From Ascidia mentula (lineage: Eukaryota > Chordata > Ascidiacea > Phlebobranchia > Ascidiidae), in assembly GCA_947561715.1 (NCBI GenBank), contig OX387197.1, forward strand, positions 3,725,001 to 3,789,000: a stretch of 64,000 bases of DNA, read 5' to 3'. A program made the position numbers and the translations under genes. Shown here piece by piece: positions 34,397-47,400 of the stretch (position 1 is the first letter of the stretch; each line of letters starts with the position of its first letter). Under the pieces are notes generated by a model, which was given only the letters and a program-made list of their open reading frames with translations, did not search any database and was not told the origin of the DNA.

Positions 34397-36149
34397 TGTT
34401 TCTGTGAAGCAGATGCATTAGGAGTCGACAGTTTAGCAATGCCACCTGTTGGTACAGGTAAAAATCTGTCTTTAATTATAGTTGCAGCATTTTTAGTTAA
34501 TATTATAAACAGCAACAATGTTTGAAAAGCCTGTTTTTATAAAGTCAGGGGTGCCAACGGAAAAAAATTTTCTAAATTTTATTTTGCAAATTTAATGTAA
34601 TTGTTTTCTGATTTTTCATGGGTGATTTTATTTGCAAGACTTTTCCCTTGCATGAAAACCGATTAAAGTCGTGCGTTTTACCGCAGGTGGAATAGGTTTG
34701 CCCAGCAGTGTTGTGGCCAAATGTATGGCATCCGCTATTGACAAGTTTAACGAAGGCAAACCGAAAAATGTCAAAAAAATTGAAGTTTTTGTTTTTATGA
34801 AAAAGATGATACGTGACTTTCAAGGTCTGGCACGCCAAGCCCAAGTAAGTGTTGGCCAAATTTCCCACGAATTGGAAACTTCAAAACAAGCATTTTTTAG
34901 TTGTAGAATGTCCCCGAAGTGTCAAGCAAGGGCCTTAATTTTCTCAGTGTCAATGTACGCCCAGGAGACATCACTTCTTCAACGTGTGAAGCACTTGTTA
35001 ATTCAACCAAACAGTTTAATCTTTCAAGTAAGTCAGCCATTTAATGCTCTTTGCATTTTTTCTGCCAAATACATAATTTTGGATTGTGAAAGAAAATTTA
35101 ATTTGCGATGATCACAGATTTCTTTTTAATGTATACTTGCTTTGCTCGTCAAATCGAAGGTCGAATACTTGGTCCTTTGTGCATTGACATATGGCACTAA
35201 TAATTGTCACAGAAAAATTGGCAATAGTCGTAGCAGAAGTTACGCTCCATTTTAAGTTTTCGTAATAGTTGGCCCAGATGAAAAACAGGAAACAAGGTAG
35301 TATGAGCAAGTTACTAATTTTTATATATTTTGTTTTTAGGTCAAGTAAGCAAAGCGTTGATCGCCAAAGCGGGCCAGACAATCGTGGATGAACGCACAAA
35401 CAATCCTATCAGTTCAACAAATAACATGCGGGTCACGTCGGGCGGATATTTGTGCAAATATATCTTGCATCTAGCGACACCTAACGACACCAGCCAACTA
35501 GAGCAAGTGCTATTTGAGTGTTTTGTTGAAGCCGACAAACTTGGAGTTCAATCACTGGCCGTTCCTCCGGTAGGCACAGGTAACTTGGAGATTTATTACG
35601 TAGTTATCTGTACTTTCCCGTTTGCTGCCATATCACAATTTTTTTTAAGAATAACTTAGCTACATAAAAATTCACACTATCTAAGCAACTTTCGTTTCAA
35701 GCTAAAATCTGTCTGTCTTGTTAATAGATAGTGTATATATTTAAAATAAGGTGGAAATCGTCATGGCTACTTGCAACAGAATGGGAAATAATACCCAGAA
35801 TCAATTCACATACATAAAAATTCGAAATGATTTTCATGGTACTATCATAAAATGTTGGTGTATAAATTATTGATTGTTTAGGTGCTATTGGATTATCATC
35901 TGGGACGGTGGCAAAGTGTCTTGCATCAGCCATTAACAAGTTTGATCAAACCAAACCTAATAATTTGAAACAAATTACCGTCTACGTTTATCAAAAAGCC
36001 ATGTTGAACGACTTTCAAAGAGAAGTGGTCAATATCCCCACCAAAGCTCTGAGGCGATCCAAGCAATTCACAAAATCAAGTAGGCCTATTTGTAAGAAAA
36101 TGCAGCGTATGCCGCAATTGGTAACGCTTTAGGTTATGGGTAGACTTCC

Positions 36150-36830
36150 TTAATGAACCTCACTTCAGAGTTTATGGTCCTTGACCCTCAAAGGTGTGAG
36201 ACTTGGTGCTGAAATTTGGCAATCTCCTTTCTTCTGGTTTTGAAATAATCCAATCTTCCAATTAATATGTACAATTTTATTCTTATCAAGTGCCAATATG
36301 AAGACACAAGACAGACAACGTTAACTTTATCATTTTCACACAAGTAGTTTACAACCGTTTTGGCAACCGAAACAAATAGAATATGCGTTTTTTATTAATA
36401 AACACTTCATGGATAACAAAGCACATCACACGAACACATTTTGAACGAGCTGGTGAATTTGGCTGTGGGCCAACTTTTGGATTAGCAAGAACACAGATTT
36501 CCCCATGTTGATACTTGCCGGTTATCATAGATCCTTTGTGCACCCAATTGGGTACCAAACTGCAGAGTCGAACCACGTTGATCGCTCTTTTCACATGTAT
36601 GATTGGGGTGAACGCCGAACCGATAGCTCTATCGAACAATCGTTTGGCCATTGTGAGCTCCACGTCTTTCGTATCTGTTGTTTGGTACCCAGTTGACAAC
36701 GGATCGATGATTAACCGAAAGGTACCACAAAGCAGAAATTTTAGAAACATTTTTTAAGTTTTTCTTAAACAACGTCTCATGAAAAGATGCCAGAAAAAAG
36801 TTTGTTTTAATTTCATAATACTAACTACCT
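36150..36830. repeat. Intron block shared by genes B and C, absent from D
   Basis: It matches 47535-48150 in gene C (TTCCTTAATGAACCTCACTT, GAGTTTATGGTCCTTGACCC) with many indels. The equivalent gene D intron (59156-59371) is only 216 bp and lacks it. A 133-codon minus frame (36349-36750) shows no domain I recognise. Probably a decayed mobile element inserted before the B/C split. Confidence 0.55.
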
Positions 36831-39218
36831 ACTGTTGATAATATGGGGCAGACAAACAGTATTACTAAATTGCATACAATTACACATTTCATGCTTTCAA
36901 AATTTCTCAGGATTTCAGCCAACAGTTACTTCAACAGTTTGTGTCGAGTTCTGCTCCCAAAGCAAAGAAAACATTGACAAGGTATGTCGGTGCGATGCTT
37001 GCAGTTTATTTTTGTACTTAACTAAGATAATCATGTATAACCATTTTAATGCAATATAGCGATAATATACATCTATCCATGTGTTGTTTGTGTAACACTA
37101 ATGTGAATGTGTCTTTCGAAAAGTGCAAAATATAAAAAAACTACTTTATTGCTTAATTTTATAATTTTGCATCACTCAGGCATTTGCAAAACTTGGGAAA
37201 AAAGTTGATGAAGTGAGTTTTACACAAAACATCAAAGACGAGGCAATAAAGAATTTCACACCCGACGAAGAACAAGAACTACAGAATCTCATGACAAGCG
37301 AAAATGTTTTGATCGAACAAGTTTCCAACACGTGAGTCAATTGCTTTGATTTTAACCAATGGTCTGTTTCTAAATCATTCTGTTCAAACCCAGTGAAATG
37401 AAGATTCAGGGCATAAAAACGAACGAGTCATCGGCATTATCGAAAGTTCATCAAATCATAAGCGAATTCAAGCAAGCTTTACAGATATCGGATTACGTTG
37501 AATGGTGGTATTTGCACCCGACCGACAACAAAATCAGAAAATTTCCTGTGCGGTCAAGCTTCGAACTTGAACACTCATACAAGGTGAGCTAACGATTGTA
37601 TCCATTTTTTTGCATAGGTTTTTTTTTGGACACACTAGTTCCATCAAACTACAATAGTGACTAGACTGGGATATTGCAAAACAAATTTTAAAAAAAGATC
37701 AAGGAAAATTCCCTATATACTATATTTTTAAGTGTAACGCAAGATTGAATTAAATGTGATGCATGATTATCGTTGGTTTATTTTAGAAAAACAACCAAGG
37801 TCAAATAGGTGTTACGGTTCACGACACGACTCCAAATATCTATCTTGCTGTTGACTTCTCAAAGAAGGAATCAGGACTTTCCACCTGTAATGTTGAAAGA
37901 AGATTAGTCTCAGAAAGTGAGTGATTCATATGTGGAATCATTATGCTTCAAAACTGAATGAATAAGTACACGGAAACATTTTTTGAAACATTTTTTACGG
38001 CAGTGGAAAATTTGCCTTTTTTCCGTTCATAAAAATGTGTATAATTCGTTTTGCTTTCTGAAAAGTGTCGTCATTTTACCTTCAATACCGTTTATTTTTA
38101 GGACCTAAGAATTGGTGCAAAATGGGAGATGAGACTGCGATGAAAGCTCCTGTTGTAGTAAATTCTTCAGAATTTAAAAATGTTCTTCAAAAATTCCAAA
38201 AAACGTTAAATTTGACTGCAGTTTCGGTAAAATTATAAAAGTCATCATTATTTGTAGTGATGTTATATTGCTCTTATTGTTACGCTGGTATATAAAATAT
38301 CAACTTTTCAAAGGCAATAGTATGTAAATGATTCTTGAAAGATTCCAAGTTGTTACAATCGCGGATACTATAAGCTTGCATAAATCCAAAGCATGCTCGT
38401 TTAGTTCACTTAGCCACGTCAAAGAACGTACAACAACAAATCAAATTTTTGACTTCTTTAGCTGTACAGGATTCAGAACATTACTCAGTGGAAGCAGTTT
38501 CAGGCACAGAAGACGAAAATTGAGAAGAAAATGCCAAAACAATCTGTAACCCGTGAACTCTTCCATGGAACAGATTTTGCATCGAGTGAAATAATTTGTA
38601 AAGATATTTTCGATCGAAGTCATGTAGGAAAACATGGTTTGTTGACTTTCATCATTCTTACACTATTGATTAAATGCTGAATTTTCATTTTTGCATCTAC
38701 GTAATTTTGAATAGAACATTACGTTTTGAATTAAAATACTAATACTCTTCGGGGTCGAGACCTATACTTTGTAGACAAACAGGCAAAACCAACTGTTCAG
38801 TATGGATTAATGTAGTGTATTCTTTTGTACTTGCACAATCACCAATGATTTGTCACATAGAACCAAGTGAACATTGTTTCATGACGCAAACCTAAGTTTT
38901 CCCTTTTTTGTGATATTTTGTATTTGTACAGCAACCGTCTACGGGAAGGGAGTTTACTTTGCCACGACTGCCCTGTATTCTCAAACTTTTACGAGCGAAG
39001 ATTCACAAGGGAATAGATGCATGTTCTTGGCTGAAGTAATTACTGGGACCTACTGCGTTGGCAGCGAAAAGACAATCAAAATACCGATGCAAGCCGACGG
39101 TACCCCATTCGACAGTGTGGTTGACAATGTAAAGAACCCACAAAAGTTTGTGATTTTTCGTGACACAAGTGTATATCCATTATATGTGCTCACTTACAAA
39201 AGTAGTATGAATTGTTAA

Positions 39219-39599
39219 CTGACATATTTTACTCCATATAGGCGCAGATATTTTCTTTACAATCAAAGTTTTTGGTCAAATCATCTGGCAAAAATAGCCA
39301 TGATTAGCATTTTATTCATTTAAATTGATTGATGCTGGACCAGCGGACTGTACTGCTAAACTTTTGTTTTCGTTAAAAGTTTTTGCAGTTAAATACTTGT
39401 GTCGTATATTGTTTGTTCCTATGCATGTTTTGTGCAATATCTTGAGCTGAATTTTTACTTAGCACTTGGTTTCATCATGATATTTTTTGCAAATTTAATA
39501 CAAAGTTCTACTCGCTTCAAAAGTACCAGCTGGACACAAAGTGTTTTGATCGATAAGGAAACGAACAAACTTTCTTTATTTTAGGCTTGCTTTTCTGCT
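39219..39599. other. 3' flank of gene B
   Basis: AT-rich, no exon recognised. It resembles the flank of gene D (61593-61900), including TTGCAAATTTAATACAA. Confidence 0.5.
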
Positions 39600-39694
39600 T
39601 GTAACAAAATGAAATTTAGGTATGTGGTGCATCATTTTAAAAAACAGAAGAAATTTAAAAAAACGTCCGAGGTATCCCCAGATTCTCCAGCATA

Positions 39695-39925
39695 AACTTT
39701 CACCGCCATGGAAAAGAACGTTATAGCGAATGTTCTAACAGGGAATTGTTGCGAAAGCAACGCCTCTGTAAAAGTTAAAGTGTAAAAGCACATACACAAA
39801 AAGATGGAATGCCATTTGACAATGTTGTTGGCAGTTTTATTGAACCAACGTTTTAGGGGTATTTCGCAATGCCAGCGTCCACCTGTCGCATCGTGTGTCG
39901 TATAAATGCAATAAATCGTACCTCC
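39695..39925 (+). pseudogene. Fossil last PARP exon of an A-type gene (upstream of C)
   Basis: It aligns with gene A final exon (28690-28910): TAACAGGGAATTGTTGCGAA, AGATGGAATGCCATTTGACA and GGTATTTCGCAATGCCAGCG match with indels, a stop (near 39780) and frameshifts. The catalytic front of the exon is lost. It sits just before the gene C promoter block, exactly as gene A sits before gene B. Confidence 0.8.
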
Positions 39926-41468
39926 TTATAAAATACAAAAAGGCATTCATTGTAAATGCTTGTTTGCATCCATCCCGCTTTTGTGCATCTGAAATTTCAG
40001 ACCTACAGTATCTCCGAAAGTGAATGCACTTTTTACAGGATTCTTGGTTCAGTCAGTTTGGCTATTTTTAGCGAAGTGAAAATGCTTACTAATATGCGTT
40101 ATCATGCAATGTTGCAGTATTACTTAATTTTAGCTACGGTAGTTCCACACAGAGTGACTAGGTCTTACAAAAGTTGCAAAGCAAACAAGCCCTTATATTT
40201 GGATGTTACATTGGTTGGAGATACAAAAACAGTAATGGATGTGACATCATCGAAACGAGGCGCTCTGTTTTCCACGCCCAGGCTGGTACTGACATAACGC
40301 GTGAACATTGCACCAAGCTAATGGCAATAGTTAAAAACAGGGGTTTTTATGTTGAATGTTGTGGTACATAAGGATCAACAAAACAGCATTAAAACTACAT
40401 CATGTTTTGTTATATGGGAGGACGAAAACCTTGTAAAAGTGAACAGGGGTTCGGACCATGCCAGAATTGTAAGAGAATATATCGCCTCGTGCTACTGTTG
40501 TTTCCTTTTGAAGTTGTAGTGTTTACATGGAGCACAATGCCATGGGAAATTCGTTAGTGTATGGTTGAAGAAGCATTGCGTTTCACTGAAACGGTGCACA
40601 AGAGAGTACGCCAATCTTTTGTTTTCTACCTTTGTTCAAATGGATTTAGTTACAAATTGCGTCTGTCTCTGTCAGGTATGATGCGTTGAGTACCGGTTCC
40701 TCTTTTTCAAGCCGCCAGTGCAAATAAAATCTATTTAGGTGCGAGCCTCCTGTGTTGTCACGCTTCGCCAGCGTTGAAAAATAGGAAAAAAGGTTTCGTG
40801 TGGGCTCTGAATGTGTATGTGGAATTGAGACCGCGTCACGGCGTTTGAAACAACTGAATAAATTTCGTGACACAGGTTTGTGTGCTCACTAGAAAGGTAT
40901 TGGTGTGGCAATTAAGTAAAGCAACCCAGTTGATATCTAGCTTCAGCTAAGGAATTATTGGTGCTGGCTGGCATGTGTTGAGTAGGCTGCAGTAGTTTAT
41001 ATTTTTGCCTTAGCGAACACGCAACAATTTACACGCCAAACTTGGAACAAGAGGATAGATTGTACGACTGGAAAAACATCTTAACAGGTATCTGTACAAG
41101 TGCTATCTGTTAACATTTGGTCATAAGCGTTAACGTTTGGCCTTAGCAGTGCCAGCAGAGTGTGATTAAATGCTCACGCTCGTGTCTCAATATACTGCAC
41201 GTTGTAATTTCCGCTTTTGTTTGCGTTCCATGTTGCTAGTAATATATAGTTAGGCTAAGTTAAAAACTTGAACGTTATGACTGGATATTAAGTTCTTGCA
41301 CACAATCATGTGCTACGTAATTATTCTCATCAAGAGGTGTGGTGTAAAGGAAATCAATTCTGCAGTATAGACTAGGACAAGCAGTAGTGTGTTGTGGTTA
41401 AATATGTTTCACAACTTACACGTCTTCACTTTTGCATTTTTTTGTTCCTCGCAGTTTCCGGGTCAGCA
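39926..41468. promoter_or_regulatory. Promoter-containing block upstream of gene C
   Basis: Homologous over most of its length to 28910-30551. It contains CACACAATCATGTG (41299-41312), 157 bp before the ATG. No coding exon seen. Confidence 0.6.
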
Positions 41469-44400
41469 ATGAGCGATTCTTCGTCTGAGAGCGAGGAAAG
41501 TTATTTTTCTCTCGACGACGAAGTTGAAACGAAACCTATCCGGGAGAAACCCATTATTATCAGCTACCTTAAAACATATCTGAGGCAGTTAAAGGATGCT
41601 GATGAGAGATTGGAAGACGTTGAATTGGATTTTAAAACTGACGAAGTAACCATTTCAGGAACAGAGCGTCATGTTGCAAGTGGTAAGTTGATGGTATTAG
41701 TCTGTTCCTAATGTGAAATGAGCGTGTTAATCATGCAAACGCACGTCACAGCTATAAAATGTATACCTTTGTTTGGCTGCGTGGGTGTGTTTGAATAGTC
41801 AGTTAATTACTGCTTGGTTTAATAAACCCTCTGCATTCTATTGCCGAATAAGCATAGTACCTCAACTCAGGATTTTTGTGATGGTAATGCACGTTGCTCA
41901 ACTTAAAAAAAGCTCTGTCAAAAACAAACTGTTTGCTGTGATAAGGTCCACTGGCATCGCAGCGAAGGCTTGCGGCCGAGCTGGATCAGCCAAATTCCCC
42001 AACATGTCGAAGCGAGATTTGAAAAATCAAGCTCCCGGTGAGGTGTGACGACCCTGGGCTAAACAGGCCGATCGCTCCACCGACTGAGCTTCGGTTTTGC
42101 GGGTATATTGTAGTCAAGATAAGCAAGTGCTTGCGCACAACTTGTCAGGCAACTTTTACATATGCGTAGGAGTTCACCACAATCCTATAATCTGACGGCG
42201 ATGAAGTGTTACATGCTATTGCATGTGCCGTGGAGCGATGCTGCCTAGTGTTACACTTTTATTGATCAACGTTTTAGTAACTATACAACTGCCCTTCATT
42301 GGGATACTGCATGCAGATGCAACGTCACTGCCTGTTGTTTTACCAGAAGAGTCGTGTACATTGTAATTGCCCATAATTATGGACATGTATTTGTAGCTTT
42401 CACCTGGATTCAAGATATCATACACGATTTAATCAGAAAGGAGAAATCAATCAAAGTACCTGGAATTGCGAAATATCTCGCGGATAAAAAAGGAATTAAC
42501 TTTCTACAGAGAATCGCAAAATCGTGCTCATGCACTCAGGAAATAACGCAGCAAAGCCAAATAAAACTTGAACACACAACGGGGGACATCTCGAATTTCC
42601 AGGTTCGTCTTTTTCTTATCGCTTTCTTTCATAAACTTTTCTTTTGATACGCGATTTTAGGACGACATAATCGTAACGTCAACGTCACCACAAGACTTTG
42701 CAAGCTGTGACGGATCGGAAACTTCAAAAGCTTTGCTTAAACGAGCTGGGAACGGTTTAAAGGTAAAAATAACACAGAAAGCATGTATCATGACTGTAAA
42801 TAATTGCCTGACGTTTACTTTCGGACATTGTATATCCTTTCTAAGTCACAGTGCACTGTGATGTCATGACATCACAATGGTGAAGGCCAAATTTTGTTTT
42901 GTTTTTATCTATTTTTAACTTGCCCGGAAATGTCAATTTGACAGTAACATACAGTAAAGCAGTATAATGTTTTTTTAGTTTCCAAGGTCGCAAATCGCTT
43001 TCCAAACAAAGCATATTATACTGCATCAATGTCGTTCGCAGTAATACAGTAATACTTTGTGTGCCTACTGATACGATTGTTTCGTGTCACTGGAATTTAA
43101 TGCCAAACCTAGTGACAAACCAGCACAGTACAAACTAAATGTATTGCATGCAGGATGCCTGTCGAACTGCAAGTGATCCCAAACTACAGACTGGTGACGT
43201 TTTGGCCACAAATGGTTTCAGCCTTTCCTGTAAGGAGGTTTACCACGTCCTTCTCTCACACTACAACCCAGCAGATGGCGAAGGCTTTCTGCGAAAATCT
43301 ATAAAAACCTGCCTGAAGATGGCTGAAAAATCTGGTCATTCCTCAATCGCATTTCCATGCTTGGGTGTAGCAGAATTTTCGTATCCAACGGAAGAGGTTG
43401 TGAAAGTGTTGGAACAGGAAATCAAGTCCTTTGATTCTGTTCATCTTAGAAAAGCTTCCGTTGTGGTTCCACCAGCTGTTAATGCCATAATACCGGTAAT
43501 GCTTAACTCAGAAAGCCACAAAATTTATTAATACGTAAACAAAAAATTCGTTTGTTGTGTTTAGCAAACATCAACTCCAAACGGATCGACGGCACTGAAA
43601 GTTACATTCGGAGATATTTCAAAGTTCCAGGTGTAGAAATTCAGTTTCTAATTTTTTCTAATCATTTCGAAAACTGAAGCTTGATTTGGGCATAAATTGC
43701 AAAATGTTTAAACCCTATTTACATTCGTCAAAATAAACATCAGTAAATGTTAAAGTTTTATTGTATTTCAAAGGCTGATGTCATTGTGACTTCGTCATCT
43801 GCTCAAAATGTATCAAGTTGTGCAGGTTCTGTTATATCGCGAGCTCTACTTAAACAAGCTGGGGATAAAATTCAGGTATAAAGATAGGTGCTATGATCTA
43901 TTATATTGATTTACATTTTCCGTTGCGTTTTTTACATATTGCTGGTTCTGAAATATTGTTGATCATCAAAAACTATACAGCATAAAAGTTGCAAGCAATC
44001 TTTAAATTTGATTTAAATACAGTAAATAACCCGTCGTCATAATAATAAATACAATGTAGCAAAAAAGTAGAATCGTCATGGGTTTCGGTGCCAGGTTAAA
44101 CAAGTTGAAGCAATATACCTCCTTTGCCTTAAAGTCTTACTTGGGAAGATATGGTTATATGAAGCGCAATTATAAACACTCTTTAAAATTGTCATTGAAA
44201 TGGCTCCAGCAAATATACATAGTACAATTTTGTCCTATTAACTAAGGACACTGCCCTCAGATTATCGTTTTCTAGTCAACCAAGTTGACATTTGCATTTA
44301 AATCGTCAGGAAGCATGTAAGAAGGCAAGCAGCGGGAATCACAGCGTCGGTGAAGTAATCAAAACTCCTGGGTTCAAACTCTACTGTCAGGAGGTTTATC

Positions 44401-47400
44401 ACGTGGTTCTGGATAACTTCGACCAGAGCAACGGCGAACAAGTATTGAAGAAAACAATCACGAATTGCCTAAACCTGGCTGAGAAGTCAGGATATCGATC
44501 TATGGCGTTCCCTGCCCTCGGTGCCGGTGGTTTCCAGTTTCCACCTGAGTTGGTTGTGAGATGTTTTGACGAAGTGGTGAAAAACTACAACGGAAGCAGT
44601 TTACATGATATCTACTTGGTCGTATTCTCCAGTGATAAGAACGTGACGAAGGTATACAGCATGTGTTATGATGGAATTAAGTTTTGTAACAACAGCAAAC
44701 AATTGTGTGCTTAGCAAAGATTTAGGCTATAGTTCACACTTCTAGTGGCTGCTGCAGGATTTAAAAACCTAGAAATTGTGTCTTTGTTAGGCGGCAGAAA
44801 ATGTTCTATCCATCAATGTCTTGCAAACGACTTTGACCATTTCAAAGGAGAAAAAAGTTATGGTGTTTGTGAAGCAAGGAGATATTACTACAACCACCTG
44901 TGACGTCATTGTCAACTCCACCAAACAATTTGATCTTTCTGGTGAGTTGGTACTGGTTGTGGATGTAGAATAGTAATAAGGAGTAGTTTGAACATGCAAG
45001 CGAGAAATCACTAAATGCTAACTAAAAATGCTTCAGGTCAGGTTGGAAAAGCTTTGGTGGCAAAAGCTGGGAAATCGATTGAAGATGAATGTAATAAAAA
45101 ACCAGTGAAATCAACAACTAATATGCGGGTTACTTCTGGAGGAAACTTGTGTAAATATATCTTACACCTCGACACTCCAACCGACACCGACGAACTGGAA
45201 AAACTTCTCTATGAATGCTTCTGTGAAGCTGATGGATTAGGAGTTGACAGTTTAGCAATCCCTCCTGTTGGTACAGGTAAAATCATAGATGTTCTAATAT
45301 CGCGTGCAACTAACTATGAAATCATCAAGCCTGTTTTTGTCTCCAATTAACATGCAATATCCAATTAACATGTTTGATTAATCATACAGTAGTCTGACGT
45401 ATTCATTTTTTACTCTATTTTTTTCAGGTGGAATTGGTTTGTCTAGTGGTGTTGTGGGGAAATGTATGGCTTCCGCCATTGACAAATTCAACGGAAGCAA
45501 ACCAAAAAATGTCAAAAAGATCGAAGTTTTTGTGTTTGTGCAAAACATGGTGTCTGACTTCAAATTTTTGACGAAACGCGACAAAGTGGGTGCTTTAAAA
45601 CATTTTTAAATTTCATTTAAATGATTGTCTGGTACACCACATTTTTCTCTGTGTAAATATGTGTTTCTTGATTACAGAATGATCAAAAAACGCCAAACAC
45701 AAGAGTAAACTGTATTAGTGTTTCTGTCCATCAAGGAGATATTACGTCATCCAAATGTGATGCCCTTGTTAACTCAACCAAGCAGTTTGATCTCTCAGGT
45801 ACGATTACCGGACGTGTGTGTGAATTCCTACTTAAATGGTCGTTGTAAATATGAGCAAACTTAAACCAACTACACAAAAAACATCCATTTCAGGTCAGGT
45901 CGGAAAAGCTCTTGTCGCAAAAGCTGGGAAATCAATCGAGGATGAATGCAGTAAAAATCCAAAGAAATCAACAACAAATATGCGAGTTACATCTGGAGGA
46001 AACTTGTGTAAATATATCTTACACCTAAGCACACCGACCGACACCGACGAGCTTGAAAAACTTCTCTTTGAATGCTTTTGTGAAGCTGATGCATTAGGAG
46101 TCGACAGCTTAGCGATGCCACCTGTTGGTACAGGTAAAAATCTGTCTTTAATTATAGTTTCGGCATTCTTAGTTAATATTATAAACAGCAACAATGTTTG
46201 CAAATTTATTGTAATTGTTTTATAATTTTTCATGGGTGATTTTATTTGCAAGATTTTTCCCTTGCATGAACACCAGTTAAAGTTGTACGTGTGTTTTACG
46301 GTAGGTGGAATTGGTTTGTCCAGCAGTGTTGTGGCCAAATGTATGGCATCCGCTATTGACAAGTTTAACGAAGGCAAACCGAAAAATGTCAAAAAAATTG
46401 AAGTTTTTGTTTTTATGAAAAAGATGGTACCTGACTTTCAAGGTCTGGCACGACAAGCCCAAGTGAGTGTTGGCCTTAAAAATAAATTTTCCACGAATTG
46501 GAATCCAAACTTTCATGCAAGCAATTTTTTCTTGCAGAATGTCCCTAAAGTGGCAAGCAAGGGCCTTAACTTTATCAGTGTCTCTGTACGCCCAGGAGAT
46601 ATCACTTCTTCAACATGTGATGCGCTTGTTAACTCAACCAAACAGTTTAATTTGTCAAGTAAGTCAGTTATCGGATGCTCTTCGAATTTTTTCAGCCAAA
46701 TAAATAAATTATTTTGGCTTGTGGGTTGAATTTAATTTGCTATAATCACAGATTGCTTTTTAATGTATATTTGTTTTGTTCTTCAAATCCATGGTCTAAT
46801 ACTTTTCAAGCAGGTCGTTTTTGCGTTGACGTAAGGAGCAAATATTTGTTATTTGGAAAATTGACAATTGTCGTAGCAGCAGCCACATTTTAAGTTTTTA
46901 CAATAGTTGGCCCGGATGAAAAACAGGAAACAATGTAGCATGGGTAAGTTGCTAAATTTTATATCTTTTGTTTTTAGGTCAAGTAAGCAAAGCGTTGATC
47001 GCCAAAGCGGGCCAGACAATCGTGGATGAATGCACAAACAATCCTATCAGTTCAACAAATAACATGCGGGTCACGTCGGGCGGAAATTTGTGCAAATATA
47101 TCTTGCATCTAGCGACACCTAACGACACTAGCCAACTAGAGCAAGTGCTATTTGATTGCTTTGCTGAAGCAGACAAACTTGGAGTTCAATCATTGGCCGT
47201 TCCTCCTGCTGGCACTGGTAACTTGGAGATTTATTACGTCGTTATCTGTACTTCCACATGATTGTTGGTGTTCAAATTATTGATTGTTTAGGAGCTATTG
47301 GATTATCAAGTGGTACGGTGGCAAAGTGTCTTGCATCAGCCATTAACAAGTTTGATCAAACCAAACCTAATAATTTGAAACAAATTATCGTGTACGTTTA

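Larger units (their letters stand above)
30552..39218 (+). pseudogene. Gene B: macro3-WWE-PARP gene broken by a 496-bp insertion
   Basis: Exons: 30552-30765, 32489-32691, 32761-32862, 33216-33651, 33718-34457 (interrupted at 33901-34396), 34687-34844, 34907-35027, 35340-35579, 35882-36079, 36911-36981, 37180-37331, 37394-37583, 37787-37916, 38102-38226, 38462-38636, 38932-39218. Acidic Ser-rich start MSDSSSESEK, then KH-like repeats. Macrodomain 1 is FPCLGVAEFSYP; exon 4 then runs straight into the start of a later macrodomain (SVSVHLGNITSSQCDALVNT), a fusion caused by deletion. Macrodomains with MPPVGTGGIGLPS and VPPVGTGAIGLSS follow. WWE: YVEWWYLHP, RSSFELEHSYK. PARP: ELFHGTD, YGKGVYFATTALYS, YPLYVLTY. 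The insertion puts a TAG at 33903-33905 inside macrodomain 2. All other exons are open, so the break is recent, or it could be polymorphic or spliced around. Confidence 0.8.

Noticed and set aside
36349..36750. 133-codon minus frame in gene B intron 9
   Set aside because: It is broken in the homologous block of gene C and has no domain I recognise; treated as part of a decayed insertion.
45895..46392. Minus-strand frame of 165 codons opposite gene C
   Set aside because: Antisense shadow of two conserved macrodomain exons; the same shadows recur in every paralogue.
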